NCBI RefSeq assembly: GCF_044987625.1
Contig: NZ_JBJDSB010000006.1
Span: 124,001 to 188,000, forward strand
Reading direction: 5' to 3'
Length of the DNA: 64,000 nt
Origin: Desulfobaculum sp044987625
GTDB taxonomy: Bacteria; Desulfobacterota; Desulfovibrionia; Desulfovibrionales; Desulfovibrionaceae
Every line of letters begins with the position of its first letter. The stretch's first letter is position 1. A program made the translations under genes and the position numbers. Of the stretch, positions 48,235 through 57,251 are shown one piece after another. The notes under the pieces were generated by a model. That model did not search any database and was not told where the DNA came from. It saw only the letters and a list, made by a program, of their open reading frames with translations.

Positions 48235-48788
48235 CGTGCGTCCTCCCTTTGTACATCTGCGCCGCCGGGGGCGGCGCGGGATATGGTCGCCGTCACGTTA
48301 ACGGCGCGCCCCGACGTGTCAATTTCCAGCGCGGTGAGCGCCCCGCCACTCACCTGCTCCGCCCGCCACAAACAGCCAAGCACCGCACCAAGGGGCGCGG
48401 CCGCCCCCTCCCCCTGCGGAGCAAAATGCACGGTAACGGCATGCTGCGCGCCGTCATCAAGGCGCATGCCACTGCCGACGCCGGACGCCTTGGCCGCCCA
48501 GAAGAGGACATCTCGCAAACTGCTCTGCGGGCCGGGAATGGCCGCAGACTCCTGCGCCGTCGCAAAAATGGATTGGGGCCGCCTTGTTGCAATGTCGGCG
48601 CGGTACTGCGCGGCCTCGCGCCGCACGTGCTCTGTCGTGGCGACGGTGGCGGCGTAGTGAGCGCGCGCCTGCTCCCGCTGCTGGGCCAGCAGGACCAAAC
48701 CAGCCCCCGCCGCCAGCAGGGCCGCAGCGCTCACCCACCGCCGCAGCGCCCCACTCCGCACGGCGCGCAACACGCCACGCACGCTCAT
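48231..48788 (-). CDS. Type II secretion GspM-like inner-membrane protein
   Basis: 185 residues. One N-terminal membrane helix (RRWVSAAALLAAGAGLVLLA) is followed by a short coiled coil and a small alpha/beta domain (about 75-180). This is the GspM/PilO plan; sequence similarity to named GspM proteins is weak to the eye. It overlaps both neighbours by four bases. It would pair with the GspL-like protein to form the inner-membrane platform around GspE and GspF. Confidence 0.65.
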   Translation of the reverse strand: MSVRGVLRAVRSGALRRWVSAAALLAAGAGLVLLAQQREQARAHYAATVATTEHVRREAAQYRADIATRRPQSIFATAQESAAIPGPQSSLRDVLFWAAKASGVGSGMRLDDGAQHAVTVHFAPQGEGAAAPLGAVLGCLWRAEQVSGGALTALEIDTSGRAVNVTATISRAAPGGADVQREDAR

Positions 48789-50170
48789 CGCGCGCCCCGC
48801 AGTTGCGCGGTCAGGCGGTAGACGGCGCCGCGTCCGCCAGACGTCCTCGGCCCGGCCTCACAGCGCACGGCGTCAAACTCCGGCGACGCCTCAAGGGCGC
48901 GGGCGACAGCATCCGGGCTGACCGCCCCGTCCACACGCACCGTGCACCGCAACCCTTCGCCATCACAAGAAAACTGCACCAGACGCATCTTCGCGCCCGG
49001 AACGGCGCACCGCGTCAGCGCCACCAGCGCGCCAAGAACGCGGCCCTGCTCCGCCGCGCCTTCCACGCGAAGGGCCGCACGGCGGGCGCGAAGGATAGCC
49101 GCATATTCCTGCGCGCTGCGTCTGCCGGAAAGGCGGGGCAGCGCCTCATGAACGGCGGCGTGCATGGCCTCCACCTGCGCCGCCGCGCCCCGGTGGTGAT
49201 CGGCAATATCCGCCCCCAGCATTCCGGCAAGGCTGACGCAGGCAAACCCCGCACAGGCCGCCACCACCCCGCGCGACACACCGCGCCGCGCCCCGCCACG
49301 CCGCGACGCAAAACACAATCCCGGTCCACGCTGCCGCGCCACGGCGGCAAGGCCCACCGCCGCGGAAAACTGCGCTGCATCCGCGCCGTCCATATAGCCC
49401 GGCACCTTGGGCGGCGGTGCGGGCGAGACTTCAAGCCCGCACAAACGCGCGGCGGCCTCGGCAATGGTCCGCGCGAGGCCCGTATCATGCCCCGTCCACA
49501 CAATCCGCGTGGGCACGCAGATGCCGCGCTCCCGGCACCACACGGCCCACATGGCAATGCGGCGCGGCGCCTCCTGCGGCGGCGCGTCATCATCCAAAGA
49601 TTCCGACCGGACAAACACAACTTCCCCGCCCGCCACGGCCACAAGGTCCACCACCGTACCCCGCAGGTCCATGACCAGCGCGTCCGAGCCGCCCTGCGCA
49701 GCCAGCGGCGCAAGGCCAAGCTGCGCAGGCCACACCGAGCAGGGCGTAAGCCCTACGCGGCAAAAGGCCTCAACCATGGCGCGCACGCGTTCCCGGTCCA
49801 CCGCGGCGGCCAGCACCGTGCGCTGCGCGCCGCTGCGCCCCGTGCGCCGCCACGCGGTAGCAAGGCCATCAAGAGGCGTAGGGAGTTCCTGCTCCAGCGC
49901 CAGTTCCACCGCCTGCGCAAGCCGCCCTCCGGCGCGGCGGGGAAAGGAGAAGGGACGCCACAGCATGCGCTCCGCGCCTAGGCCCACGGCGCAGGCCGAC
50001 CACGACATACCGCGCTCGCGCGCCGCATCCGCAATGCGGGCCGCCACGGCATCCGGCGGACCATCCGGAGCATCCACAAGCGCGGCGGCGCGAACGCGTG
50101 GCCGCACGCCAACACAGGCCACCGGCACAGGACGCCGGGACAAATCCACACAGAGTCTACCGCCCATCAT
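48785..50170 (-). CDS. Type II secretion GspL-like assembly-platform protein
   Basis: 461 residues. The N-terminal part has an actin-like/PilM-like cytoplasmic domain (CVDLSRRPVPVACVGVRPRVRAAALVDAP, LVMDLRGTVVDLVAVAGGEVVFVRSE). A single membrane helix at about 295-318 (GVVAACAGFACVSLAGMLGA) follows, then a periplasmic ferredoxin-like tail. This is the GspL (PilM+PilN) plan. The start at the first of two ATGs overlaps the gspK stop (ATGATGA). GspL recruits the GspE ATPase to the membrane. Confidence 0.75.
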   Translation of the reverse strand: MMGGRLCVDLSRRPVPVACVGVRPRVRAAALVDAPDGPPDAVAARIADAARERGMSWSACAVGLGAERMLWRPFSFPRRAGGRLAQAVELALEQELPTPLDGLATAWRRTGRSGAQRTVLAAAVDRERVRAMVEAFCRVGLTPCSVWPAQLGLAPLAAQGGSDALVMDLRGTVVDLVAVAGGEVVFVRSESLDDDAPPQEAPRRIAMWAVWCRERGICVPTRIVWTGHDTGLARTIAEAAARLCGLEVSPAPPPKVPGYMDGADAAQFSAAVGLAAVARQRGPGLCFASRRGGARRGVSRGVVAACAGFACVSLAGMLGADIADHHRGAAAQVEAMHAAVHEALPRLSGRRSAQEYAAILRARRAALRVEGAAEQGRVLGALVALTRCAVPGAKMRLVQFSCDGEGLRCTVRVDGAVSPDAVARALEASPEFDAVRCEAGPRTSGGRGAVYRLTAQLRGAR

Positions 50171-51213
50171 GCCGCGTTTGTTCCTTCTCGTTGTCCTGTC
50201 CAGACCTGCGACCACACGACCTGCGAGGGGCCGCCGCCAACGCGCCGCACCGCCATACGCATGCGCCGCGTCACCCGCCCACAGCGGGCCTCGGCGTCCA
50301 CCACAGCCACACGCGCGCGCACATCCACACACCGGACCACCACCGCCGCGAAGGATGCGCCGCCCGGCCCGCCGGGATGCAGATGCCAGCCGGGCACCCT
50401 ACTACGCCGCGCATTACGCCGCCCGGTCTCCACAGCCCGCCAAAAGGCTTCACCCCGCTCCGGCGCCGTCACCAGCGCCATGACCACCTCACGCGGGGCG
50501 GTATTGATATTGATGCGTCCGCCCGTGTCCTCCACCGTAAGCAGCCTGCGCGCCTCAGCCGGCGGAAGCACGTCGCCCACCGTCAGCCCCGGTCCCACAG
50601 GCATCATGAGCGCCTCGCCAAGGGTCCGCAGCGGGCGGTTTGGCGCGCGGGACCCGCCCGGCGCAGTTCCAAAATGTTCCGCCTGTCCGCCGCCCCCACC
50701 GGCCATGCACGCGGCGTCATCCGCGTCCATCCAGTCCCGCATGCGGCCAAGAATCCGCCGCGCCTGCGCTGGGGACAGTGGGCGGCCTGCCTCCTGCGCA
50801 GCCAACCGCACCAGCCGCACGAAAACCCCGGCAAGGCCGCTTGCCTCCCGCACCTCCTGCGCGCGCAGCCGCGCCAGTGCGTTGAGGGGGAACTTCCCCG
50901 TCTCGTCTTGGATGGTCACGTGCAGCGCGCCCGTTGTGTAGCCCGGCACCGCCGCGCCCCCTTGCGCCTGCTGCGCCGCAAAGCGCGACAGATGCAGGCG
51001 CTCCGGCGCCGCGCGCTCAAAGGCCGCGCGCCCGGTGGCGATGCCCGCTTCAGCCAACGCCGTTGCCCCGGCCCTGTCCCGCAGCCACGCGGAACCGGCC
51101 TGTTCCACCCGCACGCTATGGGCGAGTTCCAGCGCCCACCACGAGCCGAGCGCCAGCACCACCAGCACAATGAGCACCACGCCCCCGCGCTGTTCCTGCC
51201 CGCGCGCCGTCAT
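50167..51213 (-). CDS. gspK: Type II secretion minor pseudopilin GspK
   Basis: 348 residues, the large tip pseudopilin. The leader EQRGGVVLIVLVVLALGSWWALELA lacks Glu5, as GspK proteins do. The globular part holds GKFPLNAL, LRDWMDADD-type sequence (RMRDWMDADDAACM) and GGRININTAPREVVMAL, which are diagnostic blocks for GspK. The ATGA overlap with gspJ shows coupling. With GspI and GspJ it should cap the pseudopilus. Confidence 0.92.
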   Translation of the reverse strand: MTARGQEQRGGVVLIVLVVLALGSWWALELAHSVRVEQAGSAWLRDRAGATALAEAGIATGRAAFERAAPERLHLSRFAAQQAQGGAAVPGYTTGALHVTIQDETGKFPLNALARLRAQEVREASGLAGVFVRLVRLAAQEAGRPLSPAQARRILGRMRDWMDADDAACMAGGGGGQAEHFGTAPGGSRAPNRPLRTLGEALMMPVGPGLTVGDVLPPAEARRLLTVEDTGGRININTAPREVVMALVTAPERGEAFWRAVETGRRNARRSRVPGWHLHPGGPGGASFAAVVVRCVDVRARVAVVDAEARCGRVTRRMRMAVRRVGGGPSQVVWSQVWTGQREGTNAA

Positions 51214-51863
51214 GGCCGCTCCCCGTCAGCAGGGCGAAGGGCCGCCGCGCGCACCGGCGCGGCAATGGTAAAGACGCGCCCATGCCCCTGCCCCATGGCA
51301 AGGCCAAGGCGAACCCGCACCACGCGCAGCCCCCGCGCCGCGTCGCCATCTTCCACGGCAATATCCATACTGCTCACCGCGTCAAAGACTTCCGCGCGCG
51401 CCCATGGGCCATCATCCGGCCCGCAGGACGCGCGCTCCTGACGGAAAAGTGTGGCGCGGCCGTCCCGGCCCTCACCCGGATGCAGAATGTACCGGACACG
51501 CTGCACCGCGTCCGGCTCCAGCGCCCTCCCCTCAAGGGGCTGCGCCCGGGTTGTCAGGTCCAGAACAGTCCGCGCCGTGCGGGCTGGCAGCTGCACCTGC
51601 CCGCCCACGCCGCGCGGCTCCTCATTTCCACGCGGCAGGGTCCGCACCACTTCGGCGGACCGTAAATCATCCTCCACAAGCGCAAGGCCAACCCGCGCCG
51701 CATGGCGCGCCGCCTGCACATCCCGCGCGTCCTGCACCCCGCGCATCAGTCCGCGAAGCGCGCCCAGCGCGCCAACAATCAGCGCCGCCGCCACGGCCAG
51801 CGCCACCAGCGTCTCCACCAGCGTAAAGCCACGGCCAGCACGCATGGTGACGCAAGACGTCAT
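51210..51863 (-). CDS. gspJ: Type II secretion minor pseudopilin GspJ
   Basis: 217 residues. Prepilin motif RAGRGFTLVETLVALAVAAALIVGAL with Glu5; the length, the position between gspI and gspK and the beta-rich C-terminal part (AVSSMDIAVEDGDAARGLRVVRVRL) fit GspJ. Overlaps gspI by ATGA. Confidence 0.88.
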   Translation of the reverse strand: MTSCVTMRAGRGFTLVETLVALAVAAALIVGALGALRGLMRGVQDARDVQAARHAARVGLALVEDDLRSAEVVRTLPRGNEEPRGVGGQVQLPARTARTVLDLTTRAQPLEGRALEPDAVQRVRYILHPGEGRDGRATLFRQERASCGPDDGPWARAEVFDAVSSMDIAVEDGDAARGLRVVRVRLGLAMGQGHGRVFTIAAPVRAAALRPADGERP

Positions 51864-52294
51864 GACCGGCGCTCCGCAGGGCCGCCCTCGCGGTTCCGCA
51901 AGACCTTGGCGGTTTCAATGGCATAGCTATGCTCGCCCGCCTTCCCCCACCGCGCAGTGAGACGCAAGGCCAGCACTCCCGGCTCCTGCCACCATGTTGT
52001 CGTGGTCCACGTCACGTCCGGCGTCGCCGCCGGCGTCTGGCTTCCGGAATCAGTCGCGGTGCCGGGGACAAAGCGGCGGCCGGGCGGCTGGGCGCGCCAT
52101 CGCGCCAACTGGGCCACGGCCTCACGCACCACTGCGTCACGCCGGGACAGGGCCGCAACCTCGGCCTGACTGCGCTGCACGCCATGCAGCACGGCCACAA
52201 GGCCAAGCCCTGCCAGCGCCAGTGCCACCAGCGTTTCCACGAAGGTGATGCCCCGCTGCGCCGCGCGCCGTGTGGGATGCCCGTACGCCTGCAC
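51860..52294 (-). CDS. gspI: Type II secretion minor pseudopilin GspI
   Basis: 144 residues. Prepilin motif AQRGITFVETLVALALAGLGLVAVL: the residue after the leader Gly is Ile, so the mature protein may start ITFVE. The short C-terminal part (WQEPGVLALRLTARWG) is typical in size. It starts with GTG two bases after the gspE stop. Confidence 0.85.
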   Translation of the reverse strand: MQAYGHPTRRAAQRGITFVETLVALALAGLGLVAVLHGVQRSQAEVAALSRRDAVVREAVAQLARWRAQPPGRRFVPGTATDSGSQTPAATPDVTWTTTTWWQEPGVLALRLTARWGKAGEHSYAIETAKVLRNREGGPAERRS

Positions 52295-52296
52295 GC

Positions 52297-54081
52297 CTAA
52301 GCCGTCCTCGTCACGCGCAGCACTTCGGCAACGCTGGTATTTCCGGCTACAACGTCCCGGCAGGCCGATCGCGCCAAGGGACGCATGCCCCCTGCCACTG
52401 CGTGTCGGCGCAGTGCCTCGGCATCGGCCGTCTGCGCCACAAGCCGCCGGAAGGATTCATCCACACACAGCACCTCCATCACGGCCTTGCGGCCCCGGTA
52501 GCCTGTGCCCCGGCATGCCTCGCACCCGCCAGCACGGTACAGCCCGGCCCCGCCAAAAGGGTGGGACAGCCCAAGGTCCCGCAATTCCTCCGCCTGCGGC
52601 TCATACGCCTGCGCGCAGGACGGGCACAGCCGCCGCACCAGCCGCTGCGCCACAATCCCGCTCAGCACGGACGACAGCAAAAACGGCTCAATGCCCATAT
52701 CCACAAGGCGCGTCACCGCGCTGGCCGCGTCGTTGGTGTGCAGGGTGGCGAACACAAGGTGCCCTGTCAGTGCGGCCTGAACCGCAATCTCCGCCGTTTC
52801 CCGGTCGCGGATTTCGCCGATAAGGATCACGTCCGGGTCCTGCCGCACAATGGACCGCAACCCGGCCGCAAAGGTGAGGCCGATGTTCTCCTGCACCTGC
52901 ATCTGGCCGATGCCGTCCAGTTGGTATTCCACCGGGTCCTCAATGGTCAGGATATTTCGGCCCGGCGTATTGATGTGCCGCAGCAGGGCATAGAGTGTGG
53001 TGGTTTTGCCGCTGCCCGTCGGGCCGGTGATAAGCACCACCCCGTGGGACAGCGCCGCCAGCCCCGTAATGCGCCGGATGTCCTCCGGCGGAGCGCCCAG
53101 CTCATCAAGGGACAGCACCCGCGCGCTCTTCTCCAACACGCGCAGGACCACGCGCTCGCCATAGCCCGTTGGCAGGGTTGCCACGCGCAGGTCCACCTTG
53201 CGCCCCCCAAGGGCAAGGGAGATGCGTCCATCCTGCGGCAAACGGCGCTGGGCAATGTCCAGCTTTGCCAAAATCTTCAAGCGCGAAACCATGGCCGCAT
53301 GCAGCCCCGCCGCAAGGTGGCACCTGTCGTACAGCACCCCATCAAGGCGAAAGCGCACCCGCAGGGACTCCGGGAAGGGTTCAATATGCACATCGCTCGC
53401 CCCCTCGCGGATGGCGCGGGCGATGATGGCGTTCACCAGCCGAATAAAGGGCGCGTCGCTGGTTTCATCCAGCAAATCCCTCGCCGACGCCTCAATGTCC
53501 GCCTCCGCGTCCAGCCCTGCGCCTACGCCCTCTCCTACGCCCGGCATGACAATGCCGCCAATATCATCACCGTCCGCCTCGCCATACGCCGCGCCCAGCA
53601 GCGCGACAATGCGCGAACGCGGCGCCACCGCCACCCGCACATCCGCGCCGAACACCGCCGCCGCGTCCGCGGCCACCAACAGCCCGTCCGCACCGGCCAC
53701 AGCCAGCACGCGTCCGCCACCATCGCGGCACAACACCGCGCCGTGGTCCTTCATGTACAGATAGGGCACGGCCCCAAGGGCGTCCGTATCCGCCGTGGCA
53801 TCGGCAAGGTCCGTCACCGGCAATCCATACTGCCCGGCAAGCACCCGCGCGGCGTCCATCTCCGCCATATGTCCCGCGCGTACAAGCCCGCGCAACAGCG
53901 CCTCGCCCGTCGCGCCTGCCTCGCGCCGCAGAGCCTGTGCCGCCTGCTGCGGCACCAAGGGGTGCGCCCCCAGCGCGTCATCAAGGGACTGGCGCCCTAA
54001 CGGAGCCTGCGGCTCGCGGCCTTGTCTGGTGCGCCCTTGTCTGGCCTGCCCCTGCGCCGTGTGCCGATGAAGGACGCTCAT
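52297..54081 (-). CDS. gspE: Type II secretion ATPase GspE
   Basis: 594-residue cytoplasmic hexameric ATPase driving pseudopilus assembly. An N-terminal MshEN/N1E-like domain (about 65-150) is followed by the catalytic core. It holds SDVHIEPFPESLRVRFRLDG, Walker A GPTGSGKTTTLYA, the Asp box EDPVEY, Walker B ILIGEIRDRETAEIA and the His box. A zinc-binding four-cysteine domain (CPSC...CEAC) is intact near residues 480-525. The start overlaps the gspD stop (ATGA). The N-terminal 45 residues are Arg/Gln-rich and low in complexity. Confidence 0.96.
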   Translation of the reverse strand: MSVLHRHTAQGQARQGRTRQGREPQAPLGRQSLDDALGAHPLVPQQAAQALRREAGATGEALLRGLVRAGHMAEMDAARVLAGQYGLPVTDLADATADTDALGAVPYLYMKDHGAVLCRDGGGRVLAVAGADGLLVAADAAAVFGADVRVAVAPRSRIVALLGAAYGEADGDDIGGIVMPGVGEGVGAGLDAEADIEASARDLLDETSDAPFIRLVNAIIARAIREGASDVHIEPFPESLRVRFRLDGVLYDRCHLAAGLHAAMVSRLKILAKLDIAQRRLPQDGRISLALGGRKVDLRVATLPTGYGERVVLRVLEKSARVLSLDELGAPPEDIRRITGLAALSHGVVLITGPTGSGKTTTLYALLRHINTPGRNILTIEDPVEYQLDGIGQMQVQENIGLTFAAGLRSIVRQDPDVILIGEIRDRETAEIAVQAALTGHLVFATLHTNDAASAVTRLVDMGIEPFLLSSVLSGIVAQRLVRRLCPSCAQAYEPQAEELRDLGLSHPFGGAGLYRAGGCEACRGTGYRGRKAVMEVLCVDESFRRLVAQTADAEALRRHAVAGGMRPLARSACRDVVAGNTSVAEVLRVTRTA

Positions 54082-56042
54082 GGTTCCAGCACCGGTTGCG
54101 GCAAGGGCGGCGGCGCAATCCATGCCTCGCCGAGGCCGTCATCATCCACGCCCACGCGCTCCAGTTCGCGCCGCTTTTCGCGCGCGATGCGCGCGGCGTG
54201 CTCCGGGCTGTCGATGATGCGCGGCGTTAGGAAGAGCAACAAATTCGTATCGCTCTGCCGGGTGCTCTTGGACTTGAACAGCCACCCCAGCCCCGGCACG
54301 TCCCCAAGGCCCGGCACCTGATTGCGGTCGCGCGATTCGTCGCGGCTCAGCAGGCCCGCAATGACAATGGTTTGTCCATCGCGCACCTGCACTGTGGTTT
54401 CCACCTCGCGCTTTTTGGTGGTGGGGGCGAGGAGCAGCGGCTCGCTCTCGCCAACGGACACCGTCTTGTTCACCACACGGCTGACCTCCTGATGCAGGCG
54501 CAGGCGCAGCATGTCGTGCGTGCCAATCTGCGGGGTGACCGTCAGCTTCACGCCCACGTCCTTATAGGTAATGCTCTGCGTGGACTCTGTGTCTTTGCTC
54601 TCCGTGGTGACGCGCTCCACAAAGGGAATGGTGTCCACCACGTCCACCCGCGCTTCTTCATTATCCAAGGTCAGGAGCTGGGGCGTTGCCAGCACCTTAA
54701 AGCCCGTATCCACCTTGGACGCAGAAATGAGCGACTCCACGGAATTAAAGCGCTGGTCGCCAATGGTGAAGGGAAACAGCACCAGCCCCGCCGAAAATCC
54801 GGACGGCATGGAGAACGTCTCGCGCGCGCCATCCACCACGCCGGGCGCGCCGCCGGGGTTGGAGCCGCCAAAGACCAGCGCGTCCGTGCCGTCGATGCGC
54901 GTTGTGCCACCGGCGGACCAATTCACCCCAAAGCTCAGGCCCTTATCCGCGGAGACCTCCATAATCAGCGCCTCCACATACACCTGCCGCCGCGCCACAT
55001 CCAGGCGGCGGATCATCTGCGACAGCACCGCGAACTCCTCCTGCGGCGCGGCAATGGCAAGGGCGTTGGTCGCCGTATCCGCCACCACGCTGATATGCCG
55101 CCGCGTGGCATCCGTACCCGTCTCGCCCGCGCGCTCCTCCATCAGCGTGCGCAGCACCTCCGCCGCGCTCGCCGCGTCCGCATTCTCCAAATACACAAGG
55201 TGCACCGTGCCCGTATGCTCCGGCGTCGGGACATCCATGGCGCGCACCAGCCGCCGCACAAGCTCCACGTCCTCCTGCACGCCCACCACGATAACCGTAT
55301 TCGTCCGCGCCAGCCCCGCCACCGTATGCGACACACTCTCGCCCCGCCTGAGGCGCGCCTCGCGCCGCTCCGCCAGCAGGCGGGTCACCACCTCCGCGGT
55401 GGCCGGTGCGCTCCCATGGCGCATGGCAAACACACCCACATGCCCATCGCGCGCCGCCGTATCCGCGCGCCGGACAATGCCCGCAATGCGCTCCACATTG
55501 GAGCGATAATCCGTCACAATCAGCATATTTCCAGCCGGATAGTCCGCCATCAGCCCAGCCGCAGACACAAGGCCGGAGAGCGCCTTGCGTAAATCCAAAC
55601 TGCTGGCGTGCGTCAGGGGGAGCACCTGCGTCATCACCGCTTCGCCGCCGGCCGAGGGCCGTAGCCCGGCGCGGGTCGGGACGCTCATACTCTGCGCCTG
55701 CGCCGAGGGGACAATCTTCGTCACCGCCCCCTGCTCCACCGTGGTAAAGCCGTGCACCTCCAGCACCGACGCAAAGACCCCATACGCCTCATCCGCTGTA
55801 ATGGCGCGCGGCGACAGCACCGTCACCCGCCCCTTCACCCGGCGGTCCACAATAAAATTCCGGCCCGTCACATCGCTGATGTACTTGATGAGCGACCGGA
55901 TATCCGCATCCTCAAAATCCATACGCACGCCATCCGCCCCAGCGCCCTCACCGCCGTCAGCCGCCACAACGCCGCCAACCAGCAGGCACAGCACCGCCGC
56001 AAGCGCCATGGCGCCAACACAAGCCCCGCGCGCCCACATCAT
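54078..56042 (-). CDS. gspD: Type II secretion secretin GspD
   Basis: 654-residue outer-membrane channel. A signal peptide (about 1-27) is followed by the N0 domain (VRMDFEDADIRSLIKYISDVTGRNFIVD), N1-N3 domains (about 110-330: PLTHASSLDLRKALSGLV, VYLENADAASAAEVLRTLM) and the secretin core (about 350-620: RRQVYVEALIMEVSADKGLSFGVNW, FKVLATPQLLTLDNEEARVDV, VGVKLTVTPQIG, QTIVIAGLLSRDESRDRNQVPGLGDVPGLGWLFKS). No C-terminal S-domain is evident, so it may not need a classical pilotin or may use the TPR lipoprotein at the operon end. ATGATGA overlap with gspC. Confidence 0.96.
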   Translation of the reverse strand: MMWARGACVGAMALAAVLCLLVGGVVAADGGEGAGADGVRMDFEDADIRSLIKYISDVTGRNFIVDRRVKGRVTVLSPRAITADEAYGVFASVLEVHGFTTVEQGAVTKIVPSAQAQSMSVPTRAGLRPSAGGEAVMTQVLPLTHASSLDLRKALSGLVSAAGLMADYPAGNMLIVTDYRSNVERIAGIVRRADTAARDGHVGVFAMRHGSAPATAEVVTRLLAERREARLRRGESVSHTVAGLARTNTVIVVGVQEDVELVRRLVRAMDVPTPEHTGTVHLVYLENADAASAAEVLRTLMEERAGETGTDATRRHISVVADTATNALAIAAPQEEFAVLSQMIRRLDVARRQVYVEALIMEVSADKGLSFGVNWSAGGTTRIDGTDALVFGGSNPGGAPGVVDGARETFSMPSGFSAGLVLFPFTIGDQRFNSVESLISASKVDTGFKVLATPQLLTLDNEEARVDVVDTIPFVERVTTESKDTESTQSITYKDVGVKLTVTPQIGTHDMLRLRLHQEVSRVVNKTVSVGESEPLLLAPTTKKREVETTVQVRDGQTIVIAGLLSRDESRDRNQVPGLGDVPGLGWLFKSKSTRQSDTNLLLFLTPRIIDSPEHAARIAREKRRELERVGVDDDGLGEAWIAPPPLPQPVLEP

Positions 56043-56854
56043 CGGAGAGTCACCACCAGAGTACGGCGCACGCCCTTCCGCAACAGCTCCACCTCAAAAT
56101 GCTCCCGCCCCAACTCGTCCATCAGGCCCAGCGCCTCAGGCAGGCTCGTTACCTGCCGTCCGTTCACCGCCGTAATAAAATCCCCCTGCCGCAGACCAAG
56201 GCGGGCAAAGAAGCCCCCCTCCTGCACCCACTGCACACGAAAGCCCCCACGGCCCTTCTCGCGCCCCGGCGTCATCGCCGCCTGCCGCAGCACCGCAGAC
56301 GGACTCCGCACAATGGTCTGGAATTCTTGCCGATCCAGCGTGTATGACATATCGTCATACATTGGTTGTTGTCGGTATGCCGCCGGCTTTGCGGAGCGTT
56401 CCGCGCCATCAAACAGCAGCGCAACACGCCGCCCGTCACGCTCCAGCACCGCTCCGCGCCGGTACACGGACACAAGCCGCGCCCCGCCGACTGCATCGCC
56501 CACACGCAGCGCATTCTCAGCGCCGCCACACGCAATCACAGCCCTGCACAGCCGCGCATCATGCGACACCATAGTCCCCCGAAGCGACACCTCCGGCCCC
56601 GCAAGCGGCAAGGCATCAAGTTCACTGTCATCACGCCGCGCCGCCTGTCCCGGCAAAGGCGCAAGAACGTCACTCCCCGCCGCAACCTCACAGTCCCGTA
56701 GGCTTGGCGCCCGCCAGCCCTGATGCGCGCCCAAAGGCGCACGCAGCGGCGCCGCCTCCAGCACAGGAGAGCGCCAAATCTGTACAGCTTCGGCAAGCCA
56801 ATACAGACCGGCGCACACAAGCACAAACACGACAAACCACGACACACAGCGCAT
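56039..56854 (-). CDS. gspC: Type II secretion GspC with PDZ domain
   Basis: 271 residues, linking the inner-membrane platform to the secretin. One membrane helix (VSWFVVFVLVCAGLYWLAEAV), an HR domain (about 85-160: LPLAGPEVSLRGTMVSHDARLCRAVIACGG, VLERDGRRVALLFDG) and a C-terminal PDZ domain (about 190-271: GGFFARLGLRQGDFITAVNGRQVTSLPEALGLM) are in the standard order. Three consecutive ATGs lie at the start; the third (56854) has GAGAGG six bases upstream and is preferred. It is the first gene of the gspC-to-lipoprotein run. A TTGACT hexamer at 56965-56970 (minus strand) could be its -35 box. Confidence 0.93.
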   Translation of the reverse strand: MRCVSWFVVFVLVCAGLYWLAEAVQIWRSPVLEAAPLRAPLGAHQGWRAPSLRDCEVAAGSDVLAPLPGQAARRDDSELDALPLAGPEVSLRGTMVSHDARLCRAVIACGGAENALRVGDAVGGARLVSVYRRGAVLERDGRRVALLFDGAERSAKPAAYRQQPMYDDMSYTLDRQEFQTIVRSPSAVLRQAAMTPGREKGRGGFRVQWVQEGGFFARLGLRQGDFITAVNGRQVTSLPEALGLMDELGREHFEVELLRKGVRRTLVVTLR

Positions 56855-57044
56855 CATCATCCTCTCAGCATCGCGAGAGCGCCGCACAACTGGCCAAGAC
56901 AGCGCAGCAAATACGGACCACCTGTAACGATGTCCCTATTGCCACTACTTGACACCCATTTTTCAGTCAACGCCAAAGGGGACATGGCACGGGGGCCTCC
57001 ATGAGGAGGGAAAAGCTGTATGGAGGATGGAGACGCCACGCGTT

Positions 57045-57147
57045 GTGTGCTCCGCAGGCTCAAGGGCGCGGCCCTTGAGAATCCCAAGTGCGCACAGGCC
57101 GGGTGCGTGTGGATAGGACGGTCGTCACCCCCGGCGTGCTCTCGGCC
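57045..57147 (-). repeat. Dispersed hairpin element, copy 3 (3' two-thirds)
   Basis: On the minus strand it carries the CGAGAG...GGGGTGACGA block, then CCGGCCTGTGCGCAC, GGGATTCT, a 9-bp triloop hairpin CTCAAGGGC/GCCCTTGAG (57059-57079) and a CCTGCGGAGCAC tail. The first third of the element is missing. The hairpin has paired T-A to C-G changes relative to copies 1 and 2. Confidence 0.7.
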
Positions 57148-57159
57148 GTGTGGAGACAA

Positions 57160-57195
57160 AGAAAAAACGCCCCCGTCATCTCTGACGGAGGCGTT
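57160..57195 (-). terminator. Intrinsic terminator after galE
   Basis: On the minus strand AACGCC-TCCGTCA and its complement form a stem with a short loop (57166-57195), followed by TTTTTTC. It lies 57 bases past the galE stop and separates galE from gspC. Confidence 0.88.
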
Positions 57196-57251
57196 CTTAG
57201 ATCGTTTTTTTATCGAGTTACAAAGCCGTCTTCTCGTTCACCGGCCTTTGT